DNA of 49,494 bases from Deltaproteobacteria bacterium (lineage in GTDB: Bacteria; Desulfobacterota; Desulfobulbia; Desulfobulbales; Desulfurivibrionaceae), in assembly GCA_026388735.1 (NCBI GenBank), contig JAPLJG010000095.1, positions 1 to 49,494 on the forward strand, read 5' to 3'. The translations under genes were made by a program, and so were the position numbers. Under the pieces are notes generated by a model. It was not told the origin of the DNA and made no database searches. It saw only the letters and a program-made list of their open reading frames with translations. Every line of letters starts with the position of its first letter. Within the stretch, counting starts at the first letter, position 1. Shown here piece after piece: positions 8,156-16,938 of the stretch.

Positions 8156-10843
8156 TCACGTCTTCCTCCTGACAATCCGAACCTTTTTCGTTGCCCCACC
8201 AGATCCCCCGCTTCCCGGAGCCACGCGACGCACCAGCACCTTCTTTTTCAGAGGCGCACCGACAGCAGGCCCCTGCTCCGCACCACCTGGCCCGGACAAA
8301 TTCCGGGTGAAGGTGCAGCCCGCTCTCGGGCAGCGCAGGGAAAGTCGGCCATCAAGATTCTTTTTTTCCACCAGAAACGGAGAATCACATACCTGACAAG
8401 CAATGGCATGGGGCTTGGACCAGGCCATGAATTCGCAATCCTGCTCGGGACAGACATAAAAAATCTTCCCGGTTGGCGTGTGCTTGGTCACCACGGTGCC
8501 AATCTGGCAGACCGGACAGAGCAATCCCTCCCCACCGTCTTTTTCATAGGATGCAGAGTATCGGCACTCGGGATGCCCCGAACAGTACCAATACTTGCCA
8601 AAACGATCTTCCTTCAGCAACAATACCCTGCCGCAGTCGGGACAGGACTTAACCGGCTCCGCCGCAGCGGGCCCTGATTTAACGGCAGGAGAAAGCGCCT
8701 TTGCCGTCGGAGGTGCAGGCTCTTCCATGGTGGTCGCGGCCTCGGCAAACATCTTTTCCGTGGCTGCGGCAAGCTCCGGAGAGGCAATCTGTTCCGCTGC
8801 CGCAGCTTCATCCAGGGCAATGGGCTCCTGTTCCTCCTTGCCTGGGCCGACCTCTTCACTCTTGATCTCGCCCGGTTCCGTTACGCCGCTTGCGGAATCA
8901 TCCTCTTGCGCCGATACGGCCTGCGCTGCCTCCTCCACTGCTGGCTCGACTACCGGTGCCGGGGCAGCTACCTCCTCCATACCCGTTTCCGGCGGCGGCG
9001 CAGCCGCCCCTGCCACCACAGGCGGCTCTGCAGCGGGGATATCCCGCCCCCCTTTCTCTGCCTGGACCGTTGCGGGCGCCCCTTCCTCCGGCAGCCTGAT
9101 AACGCTGCGCGAACTGATGCCCCGTTTCTGGGTGGCAACCGGCACCGCCATTTTCACCAACACCTCGCCCCGCATCATCATGGTCTGATCAAATTGCTGC
9201 AGGGCGAAGGTCAGAAGTTTTCTACCGCTCACCGCCTCCTCGATGGTCTGGGCCAGATAGGCGGAAAGCTGAATCCCCTTCATGGTCGGAAAGGCGCGGT
9301 TCATAACGCTGACAAGCTTGATGGTGTTCTCGGCACAGCGGAAAGACCCATCCGGCATCATCCGGAGATAATTGTTGTCGAGCATCTGCTGGAGCATGGC
9401 CACGGCCATAGGGTCGATCTCCAGGGCGAAATCGGCAAGATCGGTGGCCAAGCCCTCAAAGCTGTAATATTCGGGAGGAAGACCGGTATTTTTTTCCGGG
9501 ATGATCTGCACACAGCGTAGCGGCTGCCCAGGTTTCACCCCGGCCAAAGGAGAGGGTGGCGCCAGAAGTTCATGCTCCTGACAGCCAGGATAGATGGCAA
9601 GAAACCCTTTATCCGTCAACACCTTGGTGCTGCCCTGGAAGATGCAGTCTTCCCCGGCCTCCACCGTCACGGCAAGCAGCTCCCCTTGCGCCTCTTTCAT
9701 CTGGCTCGCCAGGGCTCTCGCCCAGACCAGCCGGTAGATCCTGTCTTCGGCCGGCCCCAGTTTCCCGGAAAGCTCCTCCGGGCCAAGCGCAGGCTCGGTG
9801 GGCAGGATCAGGCCCCTGGTATTTTCCGGACTGGTTTCCGACCCCAGACAGGCCGCGCCCAGCCTTTTGCCGACCTGTTCCCTGATCTTGGCAAACAAGG
9901 CGACCGAGGCATCCTGCTCCATCACCGGGGGAAGAAATGCGGTGACCAGCCCCAACCAGCGGCCATCCACCTGCACGCCGTAATAGAGATTACGAATCGC
10001 GGTCATTGCCGCCAGCGGCGAAAGGCCCCCCTGCGCAACCGCGTCCCGCAGCAGTTCCATGAAACGATACGGCTCCGGCGGGGCAACGGCCAAGGGAGAA
10101 CCCACCACTTCGCGGACCTGAAACGAGGCATTGTTAAACAGATTGACGGCGGTATGCACCTCTTTTTCGTTGCGCAAAAACCCGTCGTCCGTGACCCCGT
10201 ATGCCTCATGCAGACTGAGAATATAGTCCCCAGCCTCGCTGCTGATCTTGACCTTTATTTTCCATCTGGCGATCGGAGTGTACATCCGAATCTCGGTTTC
10301 CCTCTCCGCCAGCAAAAAAATGGTGGTGAGACTCGGATAAGTAAGCGGGAGGCCATTGGGACCGGTGCGGCTACCCAAGAGGCGTTGCAGATGTCTCCCC
10401 AGATAGGACTCGAACAACATCTTGACATAAGTCGCCGCGCCCTTCTCGTCGCTGACAGGCTCCACCCGCCGGAAAGATCCATGAAGCGCCTCTCCGGCCA
10501 GGCCCGTCAGCCCGAGCCTTTGGGGTTGTTTACTGCCGGGGGCGACCGTGGCCCAATAGCCGCTGATCAACCAAGCCCAGAACTCCCCCCGCCAATCGCC
10601 GTCAAGGGCAAGATATATTTCCCGGCCCTGGCAGGCCCGAAGCCTGTCCAAAAATATTTTTTCCTTGGCCTCCGGGGCAAAATCGAAATGCGGCTTTTCC
10701 CGATGCATATGGTCCTGGGGAGGGACATAGGTCGCCTTGGCCGGGGCCGCCTGCACCAGGATGGTTTCCACTTCTCCGCCAAGCTGATCTTCCAAGGTTT
10801 TAGCCTTGGCCGCCACCTCGACAATGACTACGGGCTTTGCCAT
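8156..10843 (-). CDS. Topoisomerase I-like protein lacking the catalytic tyrosine
   Basis: 895 residues, a divergent relative of type IA topoisomerase (TopA). A Toprim-like start (VVIVEVAAKAKTL, Glu9 kept) and an altered acidic motif DGDWRGE (81-87, against DxDREGE) are followed by an AERETEI block. The stretch from PPEPYRFMEL to the LYYGV segment then aligns with the TopA segment before the active site. Where TopA has GLITYMRTDS this protein has GLVTAF (298-303), so the cleaving Tyr is Ala302. A Pro/Ala/Glu-rich linker (about 610-745) leads to three C4 zinc ribbons and a basic tail. DNA binding without strand cleavage is likely. The start at 10843 has GGAGAG upstream. Confidence 0.8.
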   Translation of the reverse strand: MAKPVVIVEVAAKAKTLEDQLGGEVETILVQAAPAKATYVPPQDHMHREKPHFDFAPEAKEKIFLDRLRACQGREIYLALDGDWRGEFWAWLISGYWATVAPGSKQPQRLGLTGLAGEALHGSFRRVEPVSDEKGAATYVKMLFESYLGRHLQRLLGSRTGPNGLPLTYPSLTTIFLLAERETEIRMYTPIARWKIKVKISSEAGDYILSLHEAYGVTDDGFLRNEKEVHTAVNLFNNASFQVREVVGSPLAVAPPEPYRFMELLRDAVAQGGLSPLAAMTAIRNLYYGVQVDGRWLGLVTAFLPPVMEQDASVALFAKIREQVGKRLGAACLGSETSPENTRGLILPTEPALGPEELSGKLGPAEDRIYRLVWARALASQMKEAQGELLAVTVEAGEDCIFQGSTKVLTDKGFLAIYPGCQEHELLAPPSPLAGVKPGQPLRCVQIIPEKNTGLPPEYYSFEGLATDLADFALEIDPMAVAMLQQMLDNNYLRMMPDGSFRCAENTIKLVSVMNRAFPTMKGIQLSAYLAQTIEEAVSGRKLLTFALQQFDQTMMMRGEVLVKMAVPVATQKRGISSRSVIRLPEEGAPATVQAEKGGRDIPAAEPPVVAGAAAPPPETGMEEVAAPAPVVEPAVEEAAQAVSAQEDDSASGVTEPGEIKSEEVGPGKEEQEPIALDEAAAAEQIASPELAAATEKMFAEAATTMEEPAPPTAKALSPAVKSGPAAAEPVKSCPDCGRVLLLKEDRFGKYWYCSGHPECRYSASYEKDGGEGLLCPVCQIGTVVTKHTPTGKIFYVCPEQDCEFMAWSKPHAIACQVCDSPFLVEKKNLDGRLSLRCPRAGCTFTRNLSGPGGAEQGPAVGAPLKKKVLVRRVAPGSGGSGGATKKVRIVRRKT

Positions 10844-10901
10844 GTAGCTCTCTCCCCACGAATTTCCCAACGATAAAAAGACCTTGTCACACAAAAAAAC
10901 A

Positions 10902-10942
10902 GTGAAGGAATTCCGTTTCCTTCACGAAAAATAGCATATAAT
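10902..10942. promoter_or_regulatory. Inverted repeat and -10 box between divergent genes
   Basis: A perfect 9-bp inverted repeat, GTGAAGGAA/TTCCTTCAC with a 6-base spacer (10902-10925), lies just upstream of a consensus TATAAT (10937-10942) on the plus strand. There is no good -35 box, so the repeat could be an activator or repressor site for the acidic FGE-domain gene. Read on the minus strand, the hairpin is followed by a T-rich stretch and could instead be an attenuator before the topoisomerase-like gene. Confidence 0.4.
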
Positions 10943-11639
10943 CTGCAACGATTTTACACAATGAATTATGATGGCCTTGAGAAGAAGTCGCCACACCGGG
11001 AAAAACCGGCGTTCAGCCTTTCCGCAGCTATCCAACCCTTTGAACCGGAGCCCCCATGCCTTCCCTGTTCACTCTCCAAGGCATCGATGAAACCTTTGAC
11101 AACCTGGAACTGAAACCGGGGACCCTCAAGGCGGAGCTGGCAAAGGTTATCCGCTCATATTTCGTTGACGAGCTTTCTTTGCAGTCCATCACCAGCATCC
11201 CCACCGACGAGATCGTCCACAAAATTTGGGGGCCTTGCAAGGGCGACGAACTCAAAGCCAAAAAGAAAAATTTCAGCTCACTCAAGTCCGCACTCAATAA
11301 ATCCCTCAAGGAGCTCGACAAGGCAGGGAAAAATCAGGCAGGCATCATTCTCGGCCGGGACAATGTCTTCATTGTTTCCGAAGAACGCAAGGATGATCTC
11401 CTCAAACAGATGGGGATTTCGCCAAACTCCCCGCATCTGCTGCACGACATGTTCGCGGCCTTCAAAAAGTTCTTTTCCGAAAACATCAAGGATCAGGACA
11501 CCGAGGAGGTCAAAGATCTCCTGACGGAATTCGAAGAAACGCAAAAAAAATTACGCAAGATAGCCGGTCTTGAGCCGGAGACAGGCCCAGGGGGAGGTGC
11601 CCCTGGCGAAGGCCTGGGCGGCGAAAAAGGCGGGCCGGT

Positions 11640-12515
11640 AGAGGAAGAACTCACAGAAGAGGTTGAGGTTCTCGACGAGGAGGTGGAAATCCTCGAAGCC
11701 GATGAGCTAGAGGAGGTGCTTGAGGAAGAGGCGCCCCCTGGCGAAGGCTGGGCGCGGAAGAAGGCGGGCTGACAGCGGATGAGCTCACGGAGGAGGTTGA
11801 GGTTCTCGACGAGGACGCAATCGAAGAGGTCGTGGACGAAGGCCTGGATGACACCGAACTCCTTGAAGAGGAGGTGGAAATCATCGAAGCCAATGAGCTG
11901 GAGGAGGTACTTGAGGAAGAGGCGCCCCTTGGCGAAGGCCTGGGCGCGGAAGAAGGCGAACCGGCAGAGGATGAGTTCACCGAAGAGGTTGAGGTTCTCG
12001 ACGAGAACACGGTCGCAGAGGTCGTGGCTGAAAAGCCCGATGACACCGAGTTCCTTGACGAGGAGGTGGAGATCCTCGAAGCCGACGAATTGGAAGGTGG
12101 AGATCCTCGAAGCCGACGAATTGGAGGAAGTGCTTGCGGAAGAGGCTCCCCTTGGCGAAGAGCTGGGCGCGGAAGAAGGCGGACCGGCAGAGGATGAGTT
12201 CACCGAAGAGGTTGAGGTTCTCGACGAGGACACGGTCGAAGAGGTCGTGGCCGAAGAGCCCGATGAGACCGAGATCCTTGAAGAGGAGGTGGAGATTCTC
12301 GAAGCCGACGAACTGGAGAAGGTGCGTGAGGAAGAGGCTCCCCCTGGCGAAGGCCTGGGCGCGGAAGAAGGCGGGCTGGCAGAGGAAGAACTCACCGAAG
12401 AGGTTGAGGTTCTTAACGAGGACGCAATCGAAGAGATCGTGGCCGAAGAGCCCGACGACACCGAGTTCCTTGACGAAGATGTGGAAATCCTCGAAGAAGA
12501 AGATCTGGAAGAGGT
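11640..12515 (+). repeat. Acidic coding repeats of about 190 bp
   Basis: About four to five copies of a unit encoding TEEVEVLDE...VVAEEPD...FLDEEVEILEADELEEVLEEEAPLGEGLGAEEG-like sequence, with copies beginning near 11646, 11785, 11973, 12198 and 12390. The first unit is shorter. The near-identical DNA explains why slippage and duplication occur here. Unit borders are approximate, from reading. Confidence 0.85.
12064..12125 (+). repeat. Perfect 31-bp tandem duplication
   Basis: Two adjacent identical 31-bp copies (12064-12094 and 12095-12125). Since 31 is 3x10+1, the duplication moves the reading frame by +1 and exactly cancels the 1-base loss near 11748. Confidence 0.92.
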
Positions 12516-13458
12516 TGAAGAATCAGCGGAGCCAATAGAGGAAAAGCCCCACCCGCCAACCCCCCTAGAAGTTCTTTCAAAATACATCGAGGCGGAAGAA
12601 GCGGTGAACCAGGGGGACTTGCTCCGGGAAACCCAGGAGGAGTTTATCAACCAAATCCTGGAGCGGTTCATGCCGAAATTCATCAAGATTCCGGCTGGCG
12701 TCTATCTGGTGGGCAGCGCCAGCCCCAAAGGCCTGGAACAACCCCTGCGCAAGGCCACGCTCCATGATTTCTATCTTGGTCAAGCGCCCGTAACCAACGA
12801 CCTGTTCGACATGTTCGTTCGGGAAACAGGATACACCACCGATGCCGAGGAGGCTGGCTACGGCATTGTTTTCGAAGGCCGTTGCACCAACCGAACAGAC
12901 CCGGAAACCGGCAGGGAGATCTTCAGCCTGACCAGGGGAACCCTTGCCCGCCATGTGAGCGGGGCAAACTGGCGCCATCCTGCCGGGCCGGATAGCACCC
13001 TGGAAGGAAGGCACAACCACCCGGTGGTGCAGGTCAGCCACAACGACGCCATGGCCTTTGCCGCTTGGGCTGGCAAACGGTTGCCCACGGAAGAGGAATG
13101 GGAAGCTGCGGCCCGTGGGGCAAATGGCCAGCTCTTTCCCTGGGGCGATAGGTGGCTGGCCGATTTTGGCAATTTCGAAGCCGCCTGCTTCGGCGCCACA
13201 ACCTCCGTCGAGCATTATGGCCGCAAGGCTATGAGCCCCTTTGGCATCTATGATCTGCTGGGCAACGTTGCCGAGTGGACCTCCACCCCCCATGCCGAAC
13301 AGGCAGACTTGCAAACGGGCCGATCGGGGGAAAGGGTTTACATCCTCAAGGGCGGTTCCTGGATAACCGGCGGAACCGTGACTGCGGCCTGGCGGCAAAT
13401 CGAACGGGGGAAATACTGGACAAACACCATCGGCTTCCGCTGCGCGGTGTAAAAGCTG

Positions 13459-14538
13459 TCACCTGGCGCCCAAAACGCTATCAATCAGCTCTTCGCTCAC
13501 CGCATCGGTGATAACAACCTTGCCGATTTCTGTGGGCAGCACAAAAAATGGCCGCCCTCCCACGGTTTTTTTATCTGTCTTCAGGAAACTTTTGATCGGC
13601 TGCGGGGAGAATTCCGGTGGAATCTCCGTTGCAAGGCCGTAATCGGCAATGAGCCGGCACACTGCCTCTGCCTGGTTCTGGGCAAAAATCCCCTTGCCTA
13701 CCGCCAACCGACAGGCAGCCACCATCCCCAGGCCAACCGCCAACCCGTGGGCCATGGCATAGTTGGAGGCAGCCTCCACCGCATGCCCTAGGGTATGGCC
13801 AAAATTCAAGATACGCCGCAGGTCGGCCTCGCGCTCGTCCGCCGCCACCACCGCAGCCTTGATCTCGCAACAACGGGCAATCATCTCTTCGAGGACAGAC
13901 ACATCCCTATCCAGAATGGCCTGCCGCTGTTCGGCAAGAAAGCGGAAAAACTTCGCATCATAAATCACTCCATACTTTATCACCTCGGCCAGCCCGTTCA
14001 GCAGCTCGGCTGGCGGCAGCGACATGAGAACCTCGCTGTCGATGTACACACAGCGCGGCTGATAAAAGGCGCCAACCAGATTCTTGCCCTCCGGGATATC
14101 AACCCCGGTCTTGCCCCCCACCGAACTGTCCACCTGGGCCAGAAGGGTGGTGGGAATCTGAATAAACGGGATGCCCCGCATGTAGATGGCAGCGAGAAAT
14201 CCGGTGATATCTCCGGTCACTCCGCCGCCCAGGGCGATGAGCGCGTCTTTACGGTCCAGCCCCATCTGGGCAAGTTTGCTGGCCAGTTCGGCAACCGTGG
14301 CCAGATGCTTGCTTGCCTCGCCCCGGGAAAAGGTGATAATCTCCGCCGCAACACCTGCCGCAGCCAGGGAGGCCATGAGCCTGCCGCCCAGAAGTTCCGC
14401 GACATGGGAATCCGCCACGACCACATAACGCTTGGCTATGGCGCGTTGCTTGAGATCCGCACCAATTGAAGCCAACAGGCCGTTCTCGATCAAGATATCA
14501 TAAGCCCTGTCGCCAAGACCAACCCGAATTGTCCGCAT
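13459..14538 (-). CDS. aroB: 3-dehydroquinate synthase
   Basis: 359 residues, full length. AroB converts DAHP to 3-dehydroquinate, the second step of the shikimate pathway, in the cytosol with NAD and a divalent metal. Diagnostic blocks are GGGVTGDITGF, PTTLLAQVDSSVGGKTGVD, a metal-ligand Glu in LNGLAEVIKYG, and the metal-binding NFGHTLGHAVEA. The ATG at 14538 opens on MRTIRVGLGDRAY, the usual N-terminus. It converges on the acidic FGE-domain gene, with 6 bp between stop codons, and is not linked here to other aro genes. Confidence 0.97.
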   Translation of the reverse strand: MRTIRVGLGDRAYDILIENGLLASIGADLKQRAIAKRYVVVADSHVAELLGGRLMASLAAAGVAAEIITFSRGEASKHLATVAELASKLAQMGLDRKDALIALGGGVTGDITGFLAAIYMRGIPFIQIPTTLLAQVDSSVGGKTGVDIPEGKNLVGAFYQPRCVYIDSEVLMSLPPAELLNGLAEVIKYGVIYDAKFFRFLAEQRQAILDRDVSVLEEMIARCCEIKAAVVAADEREADLRRILNFGHTLGHAVEAASNYAMAHGLAVGLGMVAACRLAVGKGIFAQNQAEAVCRLIADYGLATEIPPEFSPQPIKSFLKTDKKTVGGRPFFVLPTEIGKVVITDAVSEELIDSVLGAR

Positions 14539-14544
14539 ATCCTT

Positions 14545-14605
14545 CCGCCTTTCGGAGTCTCGACTCCGTTTCGCTTACCTGGAGCCTTGACTCCGCCTTC
14601 GCTCG
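14545..14605. repeat. Imperfect tandem repeat with hairpin upstream of aroB
   Basis: Two imperfect copies of a unit of about 30 bp (GGAGTCTCGACTCCG... and GGAGCCTTGACTCCG..., each followed by a TTCGCT-like stretch). The first copy contains a perfect inverted repeat CGGAGT/ACTCCG. It is located in the aroB leader and could be a REP-like remnant or a leader structure. Confidence 0.4.
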
Positions 14606-14682
14606 CCTACTGCTATGTTAACCTTGAGCCTCGAACCGTCCGCCTTTTCATTTATAAAGAATCGCGCAATATTGCAACCTTC

Positions 14683-14710
14683 TTGACAACTCCTACGAGA
14701 TCGCTAGACT
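14683..14710 (+). promoter_or_regulatory. Sigma-70-like promoter for the DUF2582 gene
   Basis: TTGACA (14683-14688), 16-bp spacer, TAGACT (14705-14710). The start would be about 45 bases before the ATG at 14762. Confidence 0.55.
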
Positions 14711-14761
14711 AAATAGCAGAGACGCTCCAATAATGGACCACACATCATGCAGGAGGGAACC

Positions 14762-15232
14762 ATGGCAGCGAAGAAAGACAAATCAGCATTGAACGCAGCA
14801 GGAAGGAAGGTGGGCAAAGCCCTAGCCCGGTCTGGTCACTCGGTGGAAGAAACCGGACAGAAGATGAAGAAGGTTGGGAAAAAACTCGTGAAGGATGCGG
14901 CGAAAAAGGCAGAAAAAACCGTAAAATCCGCCATCAGCACGATTAAAAAAGAAGTGAGCGAACTCACCCATAAGAAAACGGCCTGCGCGGCGCCGGAAAA
15001 ATCCCCTCTGTTTAAGCCAGGCAACGGCATGACCGTGGAGGGCCAGATCGGTTTCCTGGCCGGAGACCTCCTCGAATACCTTAGCGAAAATGGCACGACC
15101 CCAGTGGCAAAAATCGCCAGTGTCATGAAAAACCGGGGTAGCCTGCCACTCCTTGGCGCAGCGCTAGGCTGGCTGGCACGGGAGGCAAAAATCACATTCT
15201 CCAAGGACGAGGCAAAGGTTTCCATCCTCTGA
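14762..15232 (+). CDS. Lysine-rich protein with C-terminal DUF2582 winged-helix-like domain
   Basis: 156 residues in two parts. Residues 1-70 are Lys/Ala-rich and helical, like histone H1 or HU-tail sequences (KKVGKKLVKDAAKKAEK). Residues about 88-156 match DUF2582, a small winged-helix-like domain (GMTVEGQIGFLAGDLLEYL and GAALGWLAREAKI). The composition suggests a nucleoid- or DNA-associated protein, but this is inference. I use the second ATG (14762), because AGGAGG lies between the first ATG (14747) and it. A strong promoter precedes the gene and a bidirectional terminator follows it. It faces sat. Confidence 0.8.
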   Translation: MAAKKDKSALNAAGRKVGKALARSGHSVEETGQKMKKVGKKLVKDAAKKAEKTVKSAISTIKKEVSELTHKKTACAAPEKSPLFKPGNGMTVEGQIGFLAGDLLEYLSENGTTPVAKIASVMKNRGSLPLLGAALGWLAREAKITFSKDEAKVSIL

Positions 15233-15240
15233 GCAGCCCG

Positions 15241-15297
15241 CAAAAAAAAAAAAAAAAAGGGGGGGAGATACCTTTCGGCATCTCCCCCCTTTTTTTA
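15241..15297. terminator. Bidirectional rho-independent terminator
   Basis: A GC-rich hairpin (GGGGGGAGATACC/GGCATCTCCCCCC, tetraloop-sized loop, about 15259-15289) is flanked by a 17-base A run on the left and a 7-base T run on the right, so it can end transcripts from both the DUF2582 gene and sat. Confidence 0.92.
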
Positions 15298-15323
15298 CAT
15301 CCTAAAACTCAGGTACAGCAATA

Positions 15324-16601
15324 TTACATTGCGGAACCGGAAGCAGCGCCCTGCATCTTGACCTCAACCTTCTCGGTCAAAGTGGCATAGTATGCGCGCA
15401 GGATAACCAGAACCTCTTCACGGCCAAAGTGGTCAACAACCTCTTTGCCCTCGGAAAGAGCCTTACGCAGCTTGGTGCCGGAAAGGATAACGCGGTCATC
15501 CTTGGTGTGCGGGCAGGTACGCAGAGAAGCCATACCATCGCACTTGGTGCAGTAGAAGGTCCAGTCGATCTTCAGCGGCATGCACTTCAACGCCTTGCCT
15601 TCGGCCAGGTTGGTCGGGATGCGGTCAAAGATTTCCTGCGCCTCGAACAGGCCGTAGAAGTCGCCAACGCCAGCATGGTCACGACCAATGATCATCTTGG
15701 TGATGCCGTAGTTCTGACGGAAGGTTGCATGGAGCAACGCTTCACGGGGACCGGCGTAACGCATATCCAGGGGGTAACCGGCCTGGATGACGTTGTCTTT
15801 TACAAAGTAGTTCTCAACCAAGCAATCGATGGCCTTAACGCGAACCTCGGCAGGAATATCGCCAGCCTTCAGGTTGCCGATCAAAGAGTGGATCAGGACG
15901 CCGTCACATACTTCGATGGCGATCTTGGCCAGGAACTCATGGGAGCGATGCATGGGGTTACGCAGCTGCAGGGCAGCAACGTCGGACCACTTACGCTCTT
16001 CGAACATGGCGCGGGTCTCGGCAGGGGTCAGGTACACGCCCTTGTACTTAGCGGGGTACTCGCCTTCGGAGAGGACCTTAACCGGACCGGCCAGGTTTAC
16101 TTCTTTCTGCTTCATAACCATCTGAACGCCGGGATGATCCTTGAGCGCGATATCCCAGAACTTGTCATCGGCAGACTCTTCGCCCTGACCCTTGAATACC
16201 TTCTCACACTCCCACTTCTTGTCAGCGTCGGTCATTTCGAACTTCTCGCTGACCTTCATGGTGGCGTAAACCTCGCCATCAGACTCAAGGGCGATCTCGT
16301 CGCCAACCTTGATCGCATCGGCATCGGCCTTGGAAACATCCAAGGTAATGGGCAGGGGCCAGAAAGTGCCGTCAGCCATGGTGAAATTCTCAACAACGCC
16401 CTTCCAATCGGCCTTGCCCATGAAGCCATTCAGCGGAGAAAAACCGCCGATGCCCATCATGATCAGGTCGCCTTTGGCGCGGTCGCTGATCTTGATCTTC
16501 TTGAGGCCTTTGGCCTTATCCTGCTCAGCGGTACGCTCACTGCCGTGCAGCAGGCAGCATACCAGACCTTTTCCACCATGGGGAGCGACTAACTTAGACA
16601 T
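15324..16601 (-). CDS. sat: ATP sulfurylase (sulfate adenylyltransferase), dissimilatory type
   Basis: 425 residues of the homo-oligomeric Sat family, which activates sulfate to APS before reduction by AprAB. Active-site motifs are intact: [12 protein letters not shown] (QxRNPxHxxH), [15 protein letters not shown], and [12 protein letters not shown] near the C-terminus. It also has the zinc-type cysteine segment [16 protein letters not shown]. The start at 16601 is chosen over an upstream in-frame ATG (16622) because AAGGAG precedes it and MSKLV is the usual opening. It stands alone here, without aprBA or qmo. Confidence 0.98.
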   Translation of the reverse strand: MSKLVAPHGGKGLVCCLLHGSERTAEQDKAKGLKKIKISDRAKGDLIMMGIGGFSPLNGFMGKADWKGVVENFTMADGTFWPLPITLDVSKADADAIKVGDEIALESDGEVYATMKVSEKFEMTDADKKWECEKVFKGQGEESADDKFWDIALKDHPGVQMVMKQKEVNLAGPVKVLSEGEYPAKYKGVYLTPAETRAMFEERKWSDVAALQLRNPMHRSHEFLAKIAIEVCDGVLIHSLIGNLKAGDIPAEVRVKAIDCLVENYFVKDNVIQAGYPLDMRYAGPREALLHATFRQNYGITKMIIGRDHAGVGDFYGLFEAQEIFDRIPTNLAEGKALKCMPLKIDWTFYCTKCDGMASLRTCPHTKDDRVILSGTKLRKALSEGKEVVDHFGREEVLVILRAYYATLTEKVEVKMQGAASGSAM

Positions 16602-16677
16602 GATCGAGTCTCCTTGTTTCAATTAATGAGGATTGGAATATATGGTAAAGTTGAACACACATTCAGTTTGCCGATCA

Positions 16678-16706
16678 GGTATACGAGAGGCCCAAATAAT
16701 TGTCAA
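16678..16706 (-). promoter_or_regulatory. Sigma-70-like promoter of sat
   Basis: Minus-strand TTGACA (16701-16706), 17-bp spacer, TATACC (16678-16683), giving a leader of about 70 bases. The remaining 230 bp toward flaG hold no gene I can support. A GCGCC/GGCGC hairpin with T run at 16736-16776 is a weak terminator candidate. Confidence 0.6.
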
Positions 16707-16938
16707 GAAAAAAGTCGCCCACCTAAAAACCAAAGGCGCCTTTCCGCCATTATCCTGGCCTGGGGGCGCTTTTTTATTTTGTGGGAAAGCTATGACTTGG
16801 GGAAAAAAGGAGGGGAAAAAAACCAGACTATCCACAACACGTGGACGCATCTCCAGCGTCCACTACCGACCAAACTATTTTTTTTGCATCGGCAGCGCAT
16901 GAACAAGACATAAAAACGATCAGGATCGGAACGACGCG

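Larger units (their letters stand above)
11056..13452 (+). pseudogene. Acidic-repeat protein with C-terminal FGE-sulfatase (SUMF1-like) domain, frame disrupted
   Basis: One gene broken as read. Part 1 (11056-11748) encodes an unrecognised N-terminal domain of about 165 residues and the first acidic repeat, then hits TGA at 11770-11772 because one C is missing after 11748 compared with sister repeats. Acidic coding continues in the next frame (11751-12094), then returns to the first frame at a 31-bp duplication and runs to 13452. The C-terminal about 260 residues form an FGE-sulfatase domain (IPAGVYLVGS, KRLPTEEEWEAAARG, GIYDLLGNVAEW, GFRCAV). The Cys pair of true formylglycine-generating enzymes is not evident, so a binding or modified role is possible. 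Sequencing error cannot be excluded. Confidence 0.75.

Noticed and set aside
9572-10876. A 434-codon plus-strand frame opposite the topoisomerase-like gene
   Set aside because: His/Arg/Gln/Pro-rich shadow with no family match or ribosome site.
11779-12094. Basic Arg/Ser-rich N-terminus of the open frame that continues into the FGE domain
   Set aside because: It is the off-frame reading of the acidic repeats between the two indels; the ATG at 11779 has no ribosome site.
11493-12686. A 397-codon Ser-rich open frame on the minus strand
   Set aside because: It is the antisense of the acidic GAG/GAA-rich repeats, which reads as Ser/Leu/Thr; there is no ribosome site or family.
15429-16592. A 387-codon plus-strand frame opposite sat
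   Set aside because: Antisense of a certain gene; composition is not protein-like.
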